A stretch of DNA of 64,000 bases, from the NCBI GenBank assembly GCA_003615045.1, contig ML014111.1:244634-308633 (forward strand), read 5' to 3'. Source of the stretch: Caulochytrium protostelioides. Lineage: Eukaryota > Chytridiomycota > Caulochytriomycetes > Caulochytriales > Caulochytriaceae. The position numbers were made by a program, and so were the translations under genes. This document shows, in pieces, positions 1-10,120 of this stretch; the stretch's first letter is position 1; each line of letters opens with the position of its first letter. Below the pieces are notes generated by a model, which was not told the DNA's origin, made no database searches, and saw only the letters and a list, made by a program, of their open reading frames with translations.

Positions 1-651
1 GGCGTCGTCGGGCAGCCGCGGAAACGGCCGCGAGCGGGCGCCCTTCGTGATGCCCTTGCGGATGCGGACGCGGCGCTTGGCGCCCTGGACGACGCGGGGG
101 TTGCGCGCGCGCGCGAGGAACTCGTCGGCGAGGATGCCAATGGCCTTCTCGCGGACGGCGCCGCCGGCGCCCGGCTCGACGGCCTCGACGACGAGCCCGC
201 TCAGCACGCGCGCCAGCACGGCGTCGATCTTGGCCGTGTGCCGGTCGGGCTCCCAGCCGCATCGTGCGAGGAACCGTTCCGCGCCGGCACACGCCGCCTC
301 GAAGCACAGCGCCGGCGCGCGGCCCTTGCGCGTCCAGCGGCCCCACCGCGCCAGAATGTCCAGAGCATACGCTTGGATGTGCGGCGACGACGCGAGCAGG
401 TGCTCCGGAAACACGACCAGCAGGTCCTCGACAGCCGAAGAGAACGCTAGATCCGTCGGCTGCGGCAACGGTGGCCGTGGCGGCGGGTGTGCGCCGTGGG
501 GCGGCCCTGTGCCCGGCGGCGCGGCGCCGCCGCCGCCGACGACGAGGACGCCGCCAACGCCGACAGGGGCGGCCGCGGCGCCGGTCGCAGCATAGTAACC
601 GGGGCTGGTGCCCGCGGCGCCGGTCGCGGACTCGTTGACGTCGCTGGCCAT
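1..651 (-). CDS. Unrecognised protein, N-terminal part, cut by window start
   Basis: Reading the minus strand from an ATG at 649-651 gives 217 codons with no stop before the window edge, so this is the 5' part of a larger gene. Residues 1 to about 68 are Gly/Ala/Pro-rich and look disordered. After that comes a helical, hydrophobic stretch beginning near DLAFSSAVEDLLVVFPEHLL and continuing through HIQAYALDILARWGRW. The visible part ends in a basic patch (GAKRRVRIRKGITKG). I do not recognise a family. The switch from low-complexity to balanced, aliphatic-rich sequence and the unbroken frame favour a real gene over a GC-driven chance frame. The start is the only upstream ATG in this frame close to the body. 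Confidence 0.55.
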   Translation of the reverse strand, partial: MASDVNESATGAAGTSPGYYAATGAAAAPVGVGGVLVVGGGGAAPPGTGPPHGAHPPPRPPLPQPTDLAFSSAVEDLLVVFPEHLLASSPHIQAYALDILARWGRWTRKGRAPALCFEAACAGAERFLARCGWEPDRHTAKIDAVLARVLSGLVVEAVEPGAGGAVREKAIGILADEFLARARNPRVVQGAKRRVRIRKGITKGARSRPFPRLPDDA

Positions 652-2992
652 GCCCGGATAGACCCTCCGCGGCGTCAGCTGGACGGGCATCATGGGTGCC
701 GTAGGCGGACAAGCAGCCGACGACGACGACAACGACAGCAAGCGAGCTTCAGCGCCTTCAGCGCGATGTGATACCCGACCGGTCCGTGTAAGCGAGCGTC
801 CTGATGCCCACGGCAACGGAGGGTTTGCAACAGCGCCGCCGGGGTGGTGTGTTGGTATCTTCCACGAAGCGTGACCGGAGAAAAGCGACCGGAGGGTCAA
901 TGTCAGGGGTATGAGAACAGCCGTGTCCGGGCGGTGGCCGAGGGTGATATCAGGAGGCATGGGCGTTCAAGTCATGGCCATGCGGAGCGGAGCTGTGCCT
1001 CGCGTTCCCCACCGGAGATCGCTCGCGATGCGGTGAAGGCGGTATACCCGTGGAGCATCGATAGCATCGATAGGTTTCACGTTCATCCGCAACCGTGTCC
1101 CCCGCGGGTGCAGCGCTTCGCTCCATGGGGGCCTCATGGGCTCCCGGGTGGGGATCGGCCGATCCGGCGGCTCGGTCCGATCGCGTGTGACCACGGTTAA
1201 ATCATGCTGAGCCCATGGGCGCTGTCCGGGAAATCCTCGCCGCCGCCGCCATCGCCATCATCACGGCTCGGGCGGCCACGACGGGACGGTGGCGGCGGCG
1301 GTGGCGATGGCGGTGGCGGTGGCGGCACGACGCCGGCCACAGCGGCCGCCGTCGCGCCATTTCGCTTAATTTTATCGTTCGCCGTGGCGCGTTGTTATCG
1401 TTGTTCTCGTGCCGCCGAGAGCGCTGGGGTACCCACCCGCCACAGGAGGACCCGGCGGTGGTCACGGCGGCGACGGCGACGGCGACGGCGGCCAGATCAT
1501 CCCCGGCGGGCACATCACGAACGATTCTCACGCCTCAGCAGGGCCTATCGTGACGCATCCATGCGGGGACCTCCGCGATCCGGCGCGCCATGCTCGTCCG
1601 GGCAGCCGAAGGCCTCACTGGCGGCCCGCAACGCCCGCGGCCCTCATACGGGAACAAGGAAAAGATGGCGCGATCGGCCAGCGAAGCAAGCCCGGGGCCG
1701 TGGCTCGCCCGGGGTCCTGGCTCGCCCGGCCACCGCGCAGGCCGCCACCCACTCGCGAGTTGACGTCGGCAAAAGCCCGCTGACGCCGTATCGGCATCGG
1801 CATCGGCGTGCGACGCGCGCAGCAAGCGGCGGTGGCGCAGTCGGGTCCCGCGGCCTCTGCGGCCGTCACGTGTCAGCACGCTGCGGCCATGATTAAGCGG
1901 CCTCACGACGGGTGACGGCGCCTCCACGAAGCTCTCTGGCGCCCGAGGCCGAAGCACAGCGGAGCGCCACGCGCGGCAGGCGCGACCGGGTACGGAGAGC
2001 CGCGCCGATCACGAGAGACCGGCGGAGCGGCGGAACGTTCGGGCGCGGCCGAAGGCACCCCCCGTCACCCGCATAAGACGGCACAGCGCCACATCGGCCA
2101 GGACCGCTTTCATCGGAATCCTGCCTCCCGGACCCCTTCACCCAGACCTGGCCGGCCGACCGCATCGCTTGCAGGCAGGTGAAGTGTGGAGCATCGGTGA
2201 TCCAATCCAATCAGGTCCATGGGGACGGATGGGGTGTTTTTTCCTTTTGGTCATCATACGAAATCGGATGGATGGCGCCACAGCCGTGCTTGGTTCAGCA
2301 GAACCGTCCGCGTCGTCGCGGCAAAGGGCGACGCGCAGTGGCCTGAAAGCCAAGACAAGACGCTTTCATGGGACTCGGGGACGGCCATCTGAGATGGACG
2401 AGATGAAAGTGGCCGTGAGTCGAGACCGACTTCAGACGGCCCTTGTTCGTTGACCCCCGCTCGCCCGCTCGCCGGCCTGCCATCATACCCACCGGCCCGC
2501 TCGGATCTCGATCTCCGAAACCCACCATGGAGAGGACAGTATCTATAAAGAGAGGCATGCCGCGTCGACTCATTTGGTGGTGGTGTTTGAAACAGACCGC
2601 CTCGTCCCCGATAACACCACAGAGTTCGCACAACGGTTTGTTTGAGCCGCCATCGTGACGGTGGGTCGGATCATCACGGGCTGACCATCGACTGCGCCAC
2701 AGGGGGGCCCTAACGGGTGAGACCATGGTTACACGCACGCCGCATTCCCTCATACTCCGCTCCACCTGGCCGCCTTCCGCAAGCGCGCCCGCTGGTATTG
2801 TTGGCCGCGCCCGTGGTCTCATAGGTCGCGACGGTCACTGACGCGCAGCGATCTCCCCTTGAAGCGATCTCTGCAACGCGTCGTCGGCGTCTGTCCGTCG
2901 TCCGCGGCCCACCGCTTCAGGAAGGGTCTCCCCGCCTCGCCATCCCGCCGTCGTCGACGGCCTCTCCTTGGCGCGCCCGGTCGCGTGTCGGT
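652..2992. other. Gene-poor interval, no supported gene
   Basis: The interval has several overlapping Arg/Pro/Gly-rich frames on both strands, none with a recognisable domain. From 1285 to 1330 it carries a GGC/GGT-rich run. A TATAAAG sequence lies at 2544-2550 on the plus strand, about 450 bp before the ankyrin gene, and could be a promoter element, but nothing links the two. I see no convincing exon. Confidence 0.4.
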
Positions 2993-4423
2993 GTGGGTCT
3001 GCCGCCCACTCACCGCGCCGAGCCTCCCGCCACATATTCCACGATGCCGGGACTCCTTGTCTCGCACGCTGCCATGCCGCTGACGGCGGCGGCGGCGACG
3101 GCGGTGGCGTCGACGGTGGCGTCGCCGGAGACGATGGCGACGGCCGATCTGGCGGCGGCGGCGACGGCCGCCATGGCGAGCCTGCGCCTGTCCACGGACG
3201 CCCTCGCCGCCCTGGCCGCCGGCCAGCCCGCCATGGTGCCACGGCCGACCCCCCTCGGGGCTCCCGCCGCGCCGTGCGTCCGGAGGTCGCTGCTGTCGCT
3301 GACGAGCGACATCCTCGTTCAGATCCACCTGCTCGCGCCGTCGCCCGAACTCCCCGCGACGTGCAAGCGGCTCTCGCAGCTGCTGTCGCAGCCCCACGTC
3401 CGCGCCCAGGTCGCTGCCCTCCTGCTGACGCAGTATACCCGCCAGGCCGTCATGGCCAAGCGCCTCCTCGCGCAGATGACCCTAGAAGCATCGGACCGCA
3501 GCGGCGGCGGCGGCGGCTCCTTGTCCTCGGACTCGGTGGACACCAGCGTCGACAGCCGTGACGAGGCAAGGCAGCGGACCACGACCACCACGGCCGCGGC
3601 GGCGGATGCCGTTTTTGCGACGCCGCGCGGCTCTGTGTTCTACGGCCTGCCGTCCGACGCCGCGTCAGCGCTTGACGCGTCCGTGCTCGGGATGCTGCGC
3701 GACGCCGCGGCCGCGGTCCCGGCCCGCCTGCGCCGCAAAAGCCTCAGCGCTGCAGGGGGGCTCTTCCTCCGCGCGCCGCCCGCGACGGCGCTGCTCGAGA
3801 ACGGCCTGCTCACGCGGCAGAGCCACCGCGCCCTCGGCACGCTGCTGGTCGCCGGCACGCCCCACGGCGAGACGCTGCTGGTGCGGCTGCTGCTCAGCGG
3901 CTACGCAGGCGCCATCCCACACGTGCACAGCACCCAGCAGCTCGCGTACGGCGTGCTCGCGCAGCTCCCGGCGCCGCTCGGCCCGTCGTTCTGGCGCGCG
4001 TCCCGCCGCCCGGACGGCCCGCTGTATGCCCTGGACCTCGCCGTCCGCAGCGACTGGACCGAGGCGGCCCGCGTCTGGTGTGTCCTGTATGCCGACAGCC
4101 ACCGTCTGCCCGCCGCGGTCCTGGACGGCGCCGTCTCGGTCGCGATGACCTGTCTGCTGCTGGACGCGGGTGCCGCCGTCCATGCCAACGACTACAGCGC
4201 CCTGCGCGGCGCCGCGGTCGGCGGCGACCTCCCGCGGCTGCGCGTGCTCATGGATGCCGCCGGGTCCAGCGGGCCCCGCGCATTGGCCGCCCGCAAGGGC
4301 GAGGCCCTCGCCCGCGCCATTGCCTACGGCCATCTGGATGTCGTCGAGTTCCTGATGGCGAAGGTGAAACAGTTCCAGTCCGACCCGGCACGCTACCCGC
4401 CGGCCTGGGATCCCCCCCTGTGA
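2993..4423 (+). CDS. F-box-like / ankyrin-repeat protein
   Basis: This is an uninterrupted 476-residue protein. Residues 1-95 are Ala/Thr-rich and probably disordered. Residues about 100-142 resemble an F-box (LTSDILVQIHLLAPSPELP, then a helix with CKRLSQLL), the module that binds SKP1 in SCF ubiquitin ligases. A Gly/Ser-rich linker follows around 165-200. Residues about 381-459 form ankyrin-type helical repeats, including CLLLDAGAAVHANDYSALRG and ARAIAYGHLDVVEFLM. F-box plus ankyrin architecture is common in chytrid protein families and suggests a substrate adaptor, but the partner is unknown. The first in-frame ATG is at 2993. The ATG at 3044 (MPGLLVSH) has a better purine context and could be the true start. 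The next gene, IST3, is convergent, 107 bp away. Confidence 0.75.
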   Translation: MGLPPTHRAEPPATYSTMPGLLVSHAAMPLTAAAATAVASTVASPETMATADLAAAATAAMASLRLSTDALAALAAGQPAMVPRPTPLGAPAAPCVRRSLLSLTSDILVQIHLLAPSPELPATCKRLSQLLSQPHVRAQVAALLLTQYTRQAVMAKRLLAQMTLEASDRSGGGGGSLSSDSVDTSVDSRDEARQRTTTTTAAAADAVFATPRGSVFYGLPSDAASALDASVLGMLRDAAAAVPARLRRKSLSAAGGLFLRAPPATALLENGLLTRQSHRALGTLLVAGTPHGETLLVRLLLSGYAGAIPHVHSTQQLAYGVLAQLPAPLGPSFWRASRRPDGPLYALDLAVRSDWTEAARVWCVLYADSHRLPAAVLDGAVSVAMTCLLLDAGAAVHANDYSALRGAAVGGDLPRLRVLMDAAGSSGPRALAARKGEALARAIAYGHLDVVEFLMAKVKQFQSDPARYPPAWDPPL

Positions 4424-4530
4424 ACGCGCCGCAGAGCGCCGTCGCGTTGTCGTCATCGACTCTTTTAATTTATTTTCTGCTGCGGGTGGCCATGCACCCC
4501 GCGCGTCGCCGGAGGGCACGCGGCGAGTCG

Positions 4531-5394
4531 TTAAGCAGGGCGACCGGTCGACGCGCGGCGATGCCGAGACGGCGGACTTGGCGACCGGCGGCGCAGCGCA
4601 TCGCGCGGCCTCTCGCTGCGCTCGCGTTTCCGTTCGCGCGCGCGGTCCTTGTCTCGGTCTCGGCCTCGATCGCGCTCGCGCTCGCGCTCGCGCTCGCGCT
4701 CGCGTTCGCGTTCGCGTGACCTTGAGCGTGAGCGTGGGCGTGGGCGATGCGAACGATGCCGCGTGCGCGATCGATCCCGGTCCCGGTCCCGGTCTCGGTC
4801 GTCTGAGCCCCGGGGAGCGTCCCGAGAATGGCGGTCGTGGCGCTGCGCCCGCGCGTGCCGCTCGGCAGCAAGGTAGCCGGCCATCGGGTCTTCCTCGTCC
4901 ACGGCGCCGGCGGCCGCCGCGGGAGGTGTCGCGTCGGCGCCGAGGACCCGCTCGCGGAACGCGTCGGGCAGCACGGCGCGGAGCCGGTCGGCGCGGGCCT
5001 GCTGCGCCGCTTCGGGCGTCGCGTGCTCGCGGCCCTGGCGCGCTTCGTACTCGCGCACGTGGTCGACGCGGAGGACGGCCCGGTCGAGGATCGGGGCGCC
5101 GTTGAGGTTGTCGACCGCGAGGATCGTGCTGCGCTGGTCCGCATACGCGAGGAACCCGAAGCCCCGCGAGGCGCCGGTGTCCGGGTGGCGCAGCAGGTGG
5201 AGGTCCACGGGCTCGCCATACTGCGAGAAGAGCGTCAGGACATCGCCTTCGCTGAGGACCGGTGGGAGCCCGCCGAATGCGATGTAGCTCGAGTCGCGGT
5301 ACGTATCGTGCCACGATGGACCGAACCCGCCGACGATCCCCTGGGCAAGCTCGGTCTCGTTGAGCCGCTGGACGTGGCGGATCTTGTTGTTCAT
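4531..5394 (-). CDS. IST3: RRM splicing factor IST3/SNU17/RBMX2-like
   Basis: This 287-residue protein starts MNNKIRHVQRLNETELAQG. It matches the family hallmark in which a short N-terminal helix precedes SWHDTYRDSSYI and a single RRM (about 36-114). RNP2 is YIAFGGL (37-43) and RNP1 is RGFGFLAY (77-84). DQRSTILAVDNLNG is also family-specific. In yeast and humans this protein is a subunit of the RES complex in the activated spliceosome and binds Pml1 and Bud13. The C-terminal third is an Arg/Asp/Glu/Ser-rich tail with a long RE/RD run. The frame is open further upstream, but that part is encoded by a hexanucleotide repeat (IGIGIG), so I place the start at the conserved Met at 5394. Confidence 0.93.
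   Translation of the reverse strand: MNNKIRHVQRLNETELAQGIVGGFGPSWHDTYRDSSYIAFGGLPPVLSEGDVLTLFSQYGEPVDLHLLRHPDTGASRGFGFLAYADQRSTILAVDNLNGAPILDRAVLRVDHVREYEARQGREHATPEAAQQARADRLRAVLPDAFRERVLGADATPPAAAAGAVDEEDPMAGYLAAERHARAQRHDRHSRDAPRGSDDRDRDRDRDRSRTRHRSHRPRPRSRSRSRERERERERERERERDRGRDRDKDRARERKRERSERPRDALRRRSPSPPSRHRRASTGRPA
4661..4716. repeat. GCGCTC/GCGTTC hexamer repeat inside IST3 tail
   Basis: A hexanucleotide repeat that encodes the alternating RE/RS residues of the IST3 C-terminal tail. It is in-frame, so length changes would alter only the charged tail. Confidence 0.8.
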
Positions 5395-5455
5395 CCTGGC
5401 GAAGCGCCGTCGGGTCGGCGGCGGACGTCGGCTGATGCCGGAGCCGATGCTGATG

Positions 5456-5502
5456 CTGATGCCGATACCGATACCGATACCGATACCGATACCAATGACA
5501 GT
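5456..5502. repeat. GATACC hexamer repeat upstream of IST3
   Basis: Tandem GATACC/GATGCT units lie 60-110 bp upstream of the IST3 start, in its probable leader or promoter. The IST3 frame stays open through them, giving an Ile-Gly run that I exclude from the protein. Confidence 0.8.
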
Positions 5503-6330
5503 GCCGATACCGAGGGGCGTGCTCTGCAGTATCACGCGGAAGGAGGGACAGGACCAAGCCGAGCTGGCCGTGAGCAGCACGGAACGGCGCCGCTGCTGTG
5601 GTCGCCGGTCCACGCGGCGTGCGGGTGATCGGCATCAGAGATTGCTGCGACGAGCCGCCGGTCATCAGCGCGCAAGGGCCCGGCCCCCGGCCGCGCCGAA
5701 CGCGGCCACGGCTCCGGGGGGTCGCAGCAACGCACCCGGGTCGGCGGATTTTGGCGTGGCTTAGCCGATGCGGGGCGGCCCCACGACCGGATTCTCCGAC
5801 ACCACACGGACGACGGCCGAGAGCGACGCGCACGGCGAGGGCTCCGCCACATCGCCGACCGGCTGAGCCACCCACGGGGTCGCTCGGTCTTGTGCCGTGT
5901 GCCCGCGGCGAGCGCGGTCGGCCCGAGCGAGGGACACGGCCCTGCCGACCCGCCGCCAGGGACGGCCCGCGCGCGCCGCCGCCGCCGGGTCCAGGTCCCG
6001 AGCCAGCGAGCGGAGGAAACGGGGGACGAGGTCGTGTCCCGTGCGGCGTCGCGCCGCTGCGCCGTCACGCCGTCGCGCGCCCGCCAGACCCCCGCCGGGC
6101 GGACCGTCGCGCCGTCGTCCCGCGCCGTCGTCCCGCGCCGTCGTCCCGCGCCGTCGTGCCATCTGCTCGTGCCGCCTTGTCGTCCCATCCGCCGCCGTCA
6201 CCATCCACCATCCCCCCCGTCCAAAGAATATCATGAACCGTCACTAAAAGACCACGCAGAGTATACCGAGAGAGTCCACCGAGGATGAGCGACCCGGAAG
6301 GGACGCACGACGGATGCCCCTGAAAGCTCG
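5503..6330. other. Divergent intergenic region IST3 / eL22
   Basis: This carries the probable promoter of IST3 and the far promoter of eL22. A 13-mer repeat (CCGTCGTCCCGCG, about four copies) sits at 6107-6163. Arg-rich open frames cross the interval on both strands but show no domain. Confidence 0.5.
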
Positions 6331-6338
6331 CGCTAGCC

Positions 6339-6344
6339 TATAAC
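6339..6344 (+). promoter_or_regulatory. TATA-like element of eL22
   Basis: TATAAC lies 79 bp before the eL22 ATG. It is followed by a pyrimidine-rich leader (CACCCTCACCTCCCCTC, about 6384-6400) like the C-rich tract upstream of uL13. The assignment rests on position and composition only. Confidence 0.4.
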
Positions 6345-6422
6345 CAGGAACCCCGAACACGTCCGTGTCCTTTGCTTCTGATCACCCTCACCTCCCCTCA
6401 TAAACCTAAAAAAACCGTCACC

Positions 6423-7939
6423 ATGGTTGCCGCCAAGGTAAGCCCTCTTCGTTGCCAGCCTCCACGAGTGATACACGAGACGTTCAGCCGATTCTGGATC
6501 ATCTCCGTATGAATTCGGGTCTTTTTGCCCTGCCTCTCGTGGCGGCGCCGGCGATGCCTGCTGCTCATGACAGGTGCCGGTGTAACCTCGATGTCGGGGA
6601 TAGACCGGATGCCGCCTCGATCAGCCTCTATCTTCTTGATACGTGTCTTTCGTTGCCTTTCCCTCCTCTTCTCATCCCACCAGCAAATGTCGTCTCGACG
6701 CGGGAAAACAACAACAAAGCTCTTTTGAGAAGCAACCCTGCTAGCCATGAATATAGGCCATTGCGTGCTTTTTATTCTTTGGGCGTCGAATGGACTAATG
6801 GAGAACACCACCACACCCACCCACTACCCCATACTCCCACCTTCACCTTCTGACACTCCCCTTCTTCCCTTGTCACAACATGCATTCCCCGATTCATTCC
6901 TTGCATCAGCATATGATGCAGATGTGTCCATGCACTTCTGCTTTCGCCACCGGAGCTGCTTCTGTTCGATATAGGCACTTCATGGAACAAAAGTGTGCCG
7001 ATTGCAATTTCGAGTCGGTCTTGTTTGCTTGCAGATGCAGCATAGGACTTGATGTAATCGTCTTTCTCTGATGCGATTCCCGCTCCCCTTTTGTTTGGTT
7101 TGAAACATCCTCGCAATGCTCATGCTTTCTCCTCCTCTCTCCTCCTCTCTTTTTCTCCATTTCGCTCTTTCTCTCTCTAGCCAGGTGTTCTCGTGGTTCT
7201 TAGATGGGGTCTTGCTGTTGATGCCGGGCATGTTGTTGTTGTTTCCTGCCGTTGTTGTCGCCGTTTTCCTGATGCATTGGATAAATGAATGCTGTACTCT
7301 TGACTGGAACAACATGTTCTGTCGATTGTCTGCTCCCATTCTCTTGTTCCTTGCTGAAGGTGACGGTCGCTTTGAGATGATGCTTGGGGGTACATGATGA
7401 ACGAATGTGGATGGAATCGCATGAGAAAGGGTCTTCGCGTATGAACGAAGGTGAGGTGGCAGGGGACATGAGTCGCGCATCTGTTGGTGAATGAGCAGCA
7501 GTATGATGTTCTAATGACAGCATCTCAAAAGGCAGATAGGCTCATTAATCTTTGTAATCATGGTATCGTTGATTTCGACTATGACGGCGTCTAGTCCTCC
7601 GCCAAGACCCTCGCCAAGGGCCACTACGTCGTTGACGTCGCGACCCCGGTCGCCGATGGTATTTTCGACATCAAGGCCTACGAGCTCTTCCTCCAGGAGC
7701 GCATCAAAGTTCACGGCCGCACCAAGAACCTCGGCGACCTTGTGACCATCACCCGCGATGGCGAGGAGAAGGTGATCATCGACGCCAAGGACGGTCTCGT
7801 CTCCAAGCACTACGTCAAGTACCTCACCAAGAAGTTCATGAAGAAGCACAACCTCCGTGACTGGCTCCGCGTTGTTGCCAGCAACAAGCAGGGCTACGTC
7901 CTCAAGTACTTCAACGTCGAGCAGGCTGACGAGGAGTAA
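6423..7939 (+). CDS. RPL22: 60S ribosomal protein eL22 (two exons)
   Basis: Exon 1 is 6423-6437 (MVAAK) and ends at GTAAGC. Exon 2 is 7595-7939, after a CTAG acceptor. Both boundaries are in phase 0 and give a 119-residue protein, the usual family size. Conserved eL22 segments include the PVADGIFDIKAYELFLQERI helix, IKVHGRTKNLG, and KHYVKYLTKKFMKKHNLRDW followed by LRVV, with the acidic C-terminal end EQADEE. eL22 is a non-essential large-subunit protein near the peptide exit tunnel. The intron is 1,157 nt and much more AT-rich than the surrounding genome. The same layout (five-codon first exon, long intron) occurs in uL13 in this window. The leader is pyrimidine-rich. CCDC13 is convergent, 114 bp downstream. 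Confidence 0.95.
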
Positions 7940-8053
7940 CTGCGCCGTTTTCATCATCGCATATGTTCCGTTCATGGAGCCCTCCCCGACTAACTTTATC
8001 ATACGAGTATAGATCTGAGGTGACGACACATACCGCGCACTGGCTTAAATGGC

Positions 8054-10120
8054 TTAAAAATCGACACTGGAAGCGGACCCGTGGCGCGTGGGCAGGGTCG
8101 TGAGGCTGGTGCTTAGGTGGCCGCGAGCGGGCTGAGAGTCGGCAGGGTAGGTGAACCGGCTCACCACCTCGTGAGTCGCGTGATCATCGCCATATTCTTC
8201 TTCGTCCTCGTCATGGACGTCGCGGTCTGGGGGAGCAGGACGCGGCGTCCGCGAGGCGGGGTTCGCGGCCTGGGTCTGGGCCTGGGTCTGGGGACGGAGG
8301 GCTGGCGCTGCCGCCCGGGACGGACTGTGCTGACTTGCTCCGGCGTGGGCATTCGCAGTCGCATTCGCTCGCGGCGGCGTCGCCGCCGGAGGATGGGACG
8401 CTGCGGGCTCAGGCACCGAGCGGGCCGCCAGCAACGGGTGCAACGCCCCGGGCTGTGCGGGTAACGGCGGTGGCGGCGAGGGCCTGGTGCGGATCCATTT
8501 CATGGCATCGACCTGGTCCTGATGCGCCGCAAACCGGACATCCTCCGCTTCGCTCGCCTCGCTCGCCTCGCTCGCCTCGTCCGCTTCATCTGGCGGCGGC
8601 GGCCGCCGCGACGGCGTCGCGGTCGGCATCGTCGCGAGCGGCTGGGATGCAACCACAGCGCCAGGGGGGCCCGCCATGGACGCTGACGGCGTGATGCCCA
8701 GCTGCCGTTCTAACGCGGTGATGCGCGCCGCGCGCTCTGCGAGCCGCTGGTCCTGGTCATGAATGACCTGCTCCAAGTCATCAATAATCCGGCTATCACC
8801 GTTGCTGCCGCCCATGCCGCCGCTGCCGCCCATGCCGCGTGCATGTGCCGCCTTGATCACAGCGACGCCGGCGCCGCCGAGCGCCGCCAATCCTGCCGGT
8901 GGGGGCGGACCGGCTGCGGACGCTGACGCTGAGGCCGAAGCGGACTCAGCGCGGCACAGCCGTTCGAGCTCCGCGACGCGGGCCCGCAGCGCGTCCACAT
9001 AGACGTCGTCACGCGCGCTCTTGTCGACCGCATGACGCAGATCGGCGGTGAGACTGGCGACACGGGCCTCCAGACCGCGGGCGCGTGCACGCGCGCCGGC
9101 ATACTGCTGACTCAGCGTCTGCTGCTCGGCCTGCGCCGCTTCCAGCTGGTTCGCCAGCTCCGACACGTGCTGTGCTTTCTTGGACGCAATGATGTGGAGA
9201 TGGCTCCGGGTCACCTCAGGCGCCGCGCCGTTGGGACCGGCACCGCAGACTGCGCAGCAGCCCGTGGAACTGCTCGTTGCACCGGCGGTGGCGGCAGCCG
9301 CGGTGCGATGGGACACGCTCCCGCGCGTGAGATCCGAGCCCGCGGCGGCGGCCGCGGCAGCAGCGGCAGCAGCGCGCTGCTCGGCAGCGGCCAGCTTTTG
9401 ACGCAACAGAAAGATCGTTTCCGATCGGCCGCGCCATGCGCACTCTTCCTTGGTGCTGCTGCCGCCAGCCGTGCTTGACGCCGCCGTAGCCATCATCTGG
9501 CTCAGCGCGTCCTGGTCGAGCCCGGTCTCACGCAGGACGAGCCGTTTCAAAACACCGACGTCGCGTCGCAATTGCTGCGTCGTGACAGTCTCGTCGGCGA
9601 GCCGCCGCGCGAGCTGGTTGACGCGGGCCGTGACGCCCGCGGCCGTCGTGGTCGTAGACGTCGCCGATCCGGGCCGGGTGAGCGGCCGGCTGCCGCCGCC
9701 GCCATGCGTGGCTGTGAGACTCGGCAGCGAGCCCCGTGCTGCGGCGCCCGCACCGCCGCCGCGGTGGTGGTGGCCCGAGAGCGGCCGCTCGGCGGCGGCT
9801 TGGCTCTGCAGCTGCTTCACCTGGACGCGCAGCGACTCGCTGACGCCGCGCTCCCGGGCCAGCGCGACCGTTAGCTCCTTGGTGCGGCGGGCAAGCTCGA
9901 TCAAATGGGCGTGGGAGGGCGAGGCGGTGCGGACATCAGACTCGGCGGCGGCGGCGGCGGCGGCAGCGACGGCGGTCGTGAGGTGCGGCGTCGCGGTATA
10001 AGCGGGTCGCGCGGCCGGCATCGCCGTTTTGGTCGCGGCATCACGACGGGAGACGACGGAGCTGCCGCCGCCGCCGTGAACGCTGCCCCGAAGGTTGAGC
10101 GGCCGCAGCGAGGTTGCCAT
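8054..10120 (-). CDS. CCDC13: CCDC13-like coiled-coil protein (cilium/flagellum associated)
   Basis: A 688-residue protein starting MATSLRPLNLRG. The coiled-coil core includes ELARRTKELTVALARERG, ECAWRGRSETIFLLRQKL and LHIIASKKAQHVSELANQLE, spaced like the family segments in animal and algal CCDC13 (the ELxKxNRELTAELE, WRGRxQxIxxLQ and coil regions). Animal CCDC13 is a centriolar-satellite protein needed for ciliogenesis, so a homologue implies a flagellated stage. Heptads run through about residues 70-130, 175-210, 240-400 and 440-490. The last 180 residues are Pro/Ala/Ser-rich and disordered. The frame continues 34 codons upstream without conservation, so I use the Met at 10120. It is convergent with eL22. 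Confidence 0.72.
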   Translation of the reverse strand: MATSLRPLNLRGSVHGGGGSSVVSRRDAATKTAMPAARPAYTATPHLTTAVAAAAAAAAESDVRTASPSHAHLIELARRTKELTVALARERGVSESLRVQVKQLQSQAAAERPLSGHHHRGGGAGAAARGSLPSLTATHGGGGSRPLTRPGSATSTTTTAAGVTARVNQLARRLADETVTTQQLRRDVGVLKRLVLRETGLDQDALSQMMATAASSTAGGSSTKEECAWRGRSETIFLLRQKLAAAEQRAAAAAAAAAAAGSDLTRGSVSHRTAAAATAGATSSSTGCCAVCGAGPNGAAPEVTRSHLHIIASKKAQHVSELANQLEAAQAEQQTLSQQYAGARARARGLEARVASLTADLRHAVDKSARDDVYVDALRARVAELERLCRAESASASASASAAGPPPPAGLAALGGAGVAVIKAAHARGMGGSGGMGGSNGDSRIIDDLEQVIHDQDQRLAERAARITALERQLGITPSASMAGPPGAVVASQPLATMPTATPSRRPPPPDEADEASEASEASEAEDVRFAAHQDQVDAMKWIRTRPSPPPPLPAQPGALHPLLAARSVPEPAASHPPAATPPRANATANAHAGASQHSPSRAAAPALRPQTQAQTQAANPASRTPRPAPPDRDVHDEDEEEYGDDHATHEVVSRFTYPADSQPARGHLSTSLTTLPTRHGSASSVDF

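Noticed and set aside
3665-5875. 736-codon minus-strand frame
   Set aside because: It is antisense to the ankyrin gene and in a different frame from IST3. Composition is almost entirely Arg/Gly/Ala, as expected of a shadow at high GC.
7374-7460. Possible C/D-box snoRNA in the eL22 intron (ATGATGA at 7394)
   Set aside because: No D box at a suitable distance and no terminal stem. The uL13 intron was checked for C and D boxes too, without a convincing pair.
7511-8029. 172-codon minus-strand frame rich in Val/Leu/Asp
   Set aside because: Exact antisense of the eL22 second exon.
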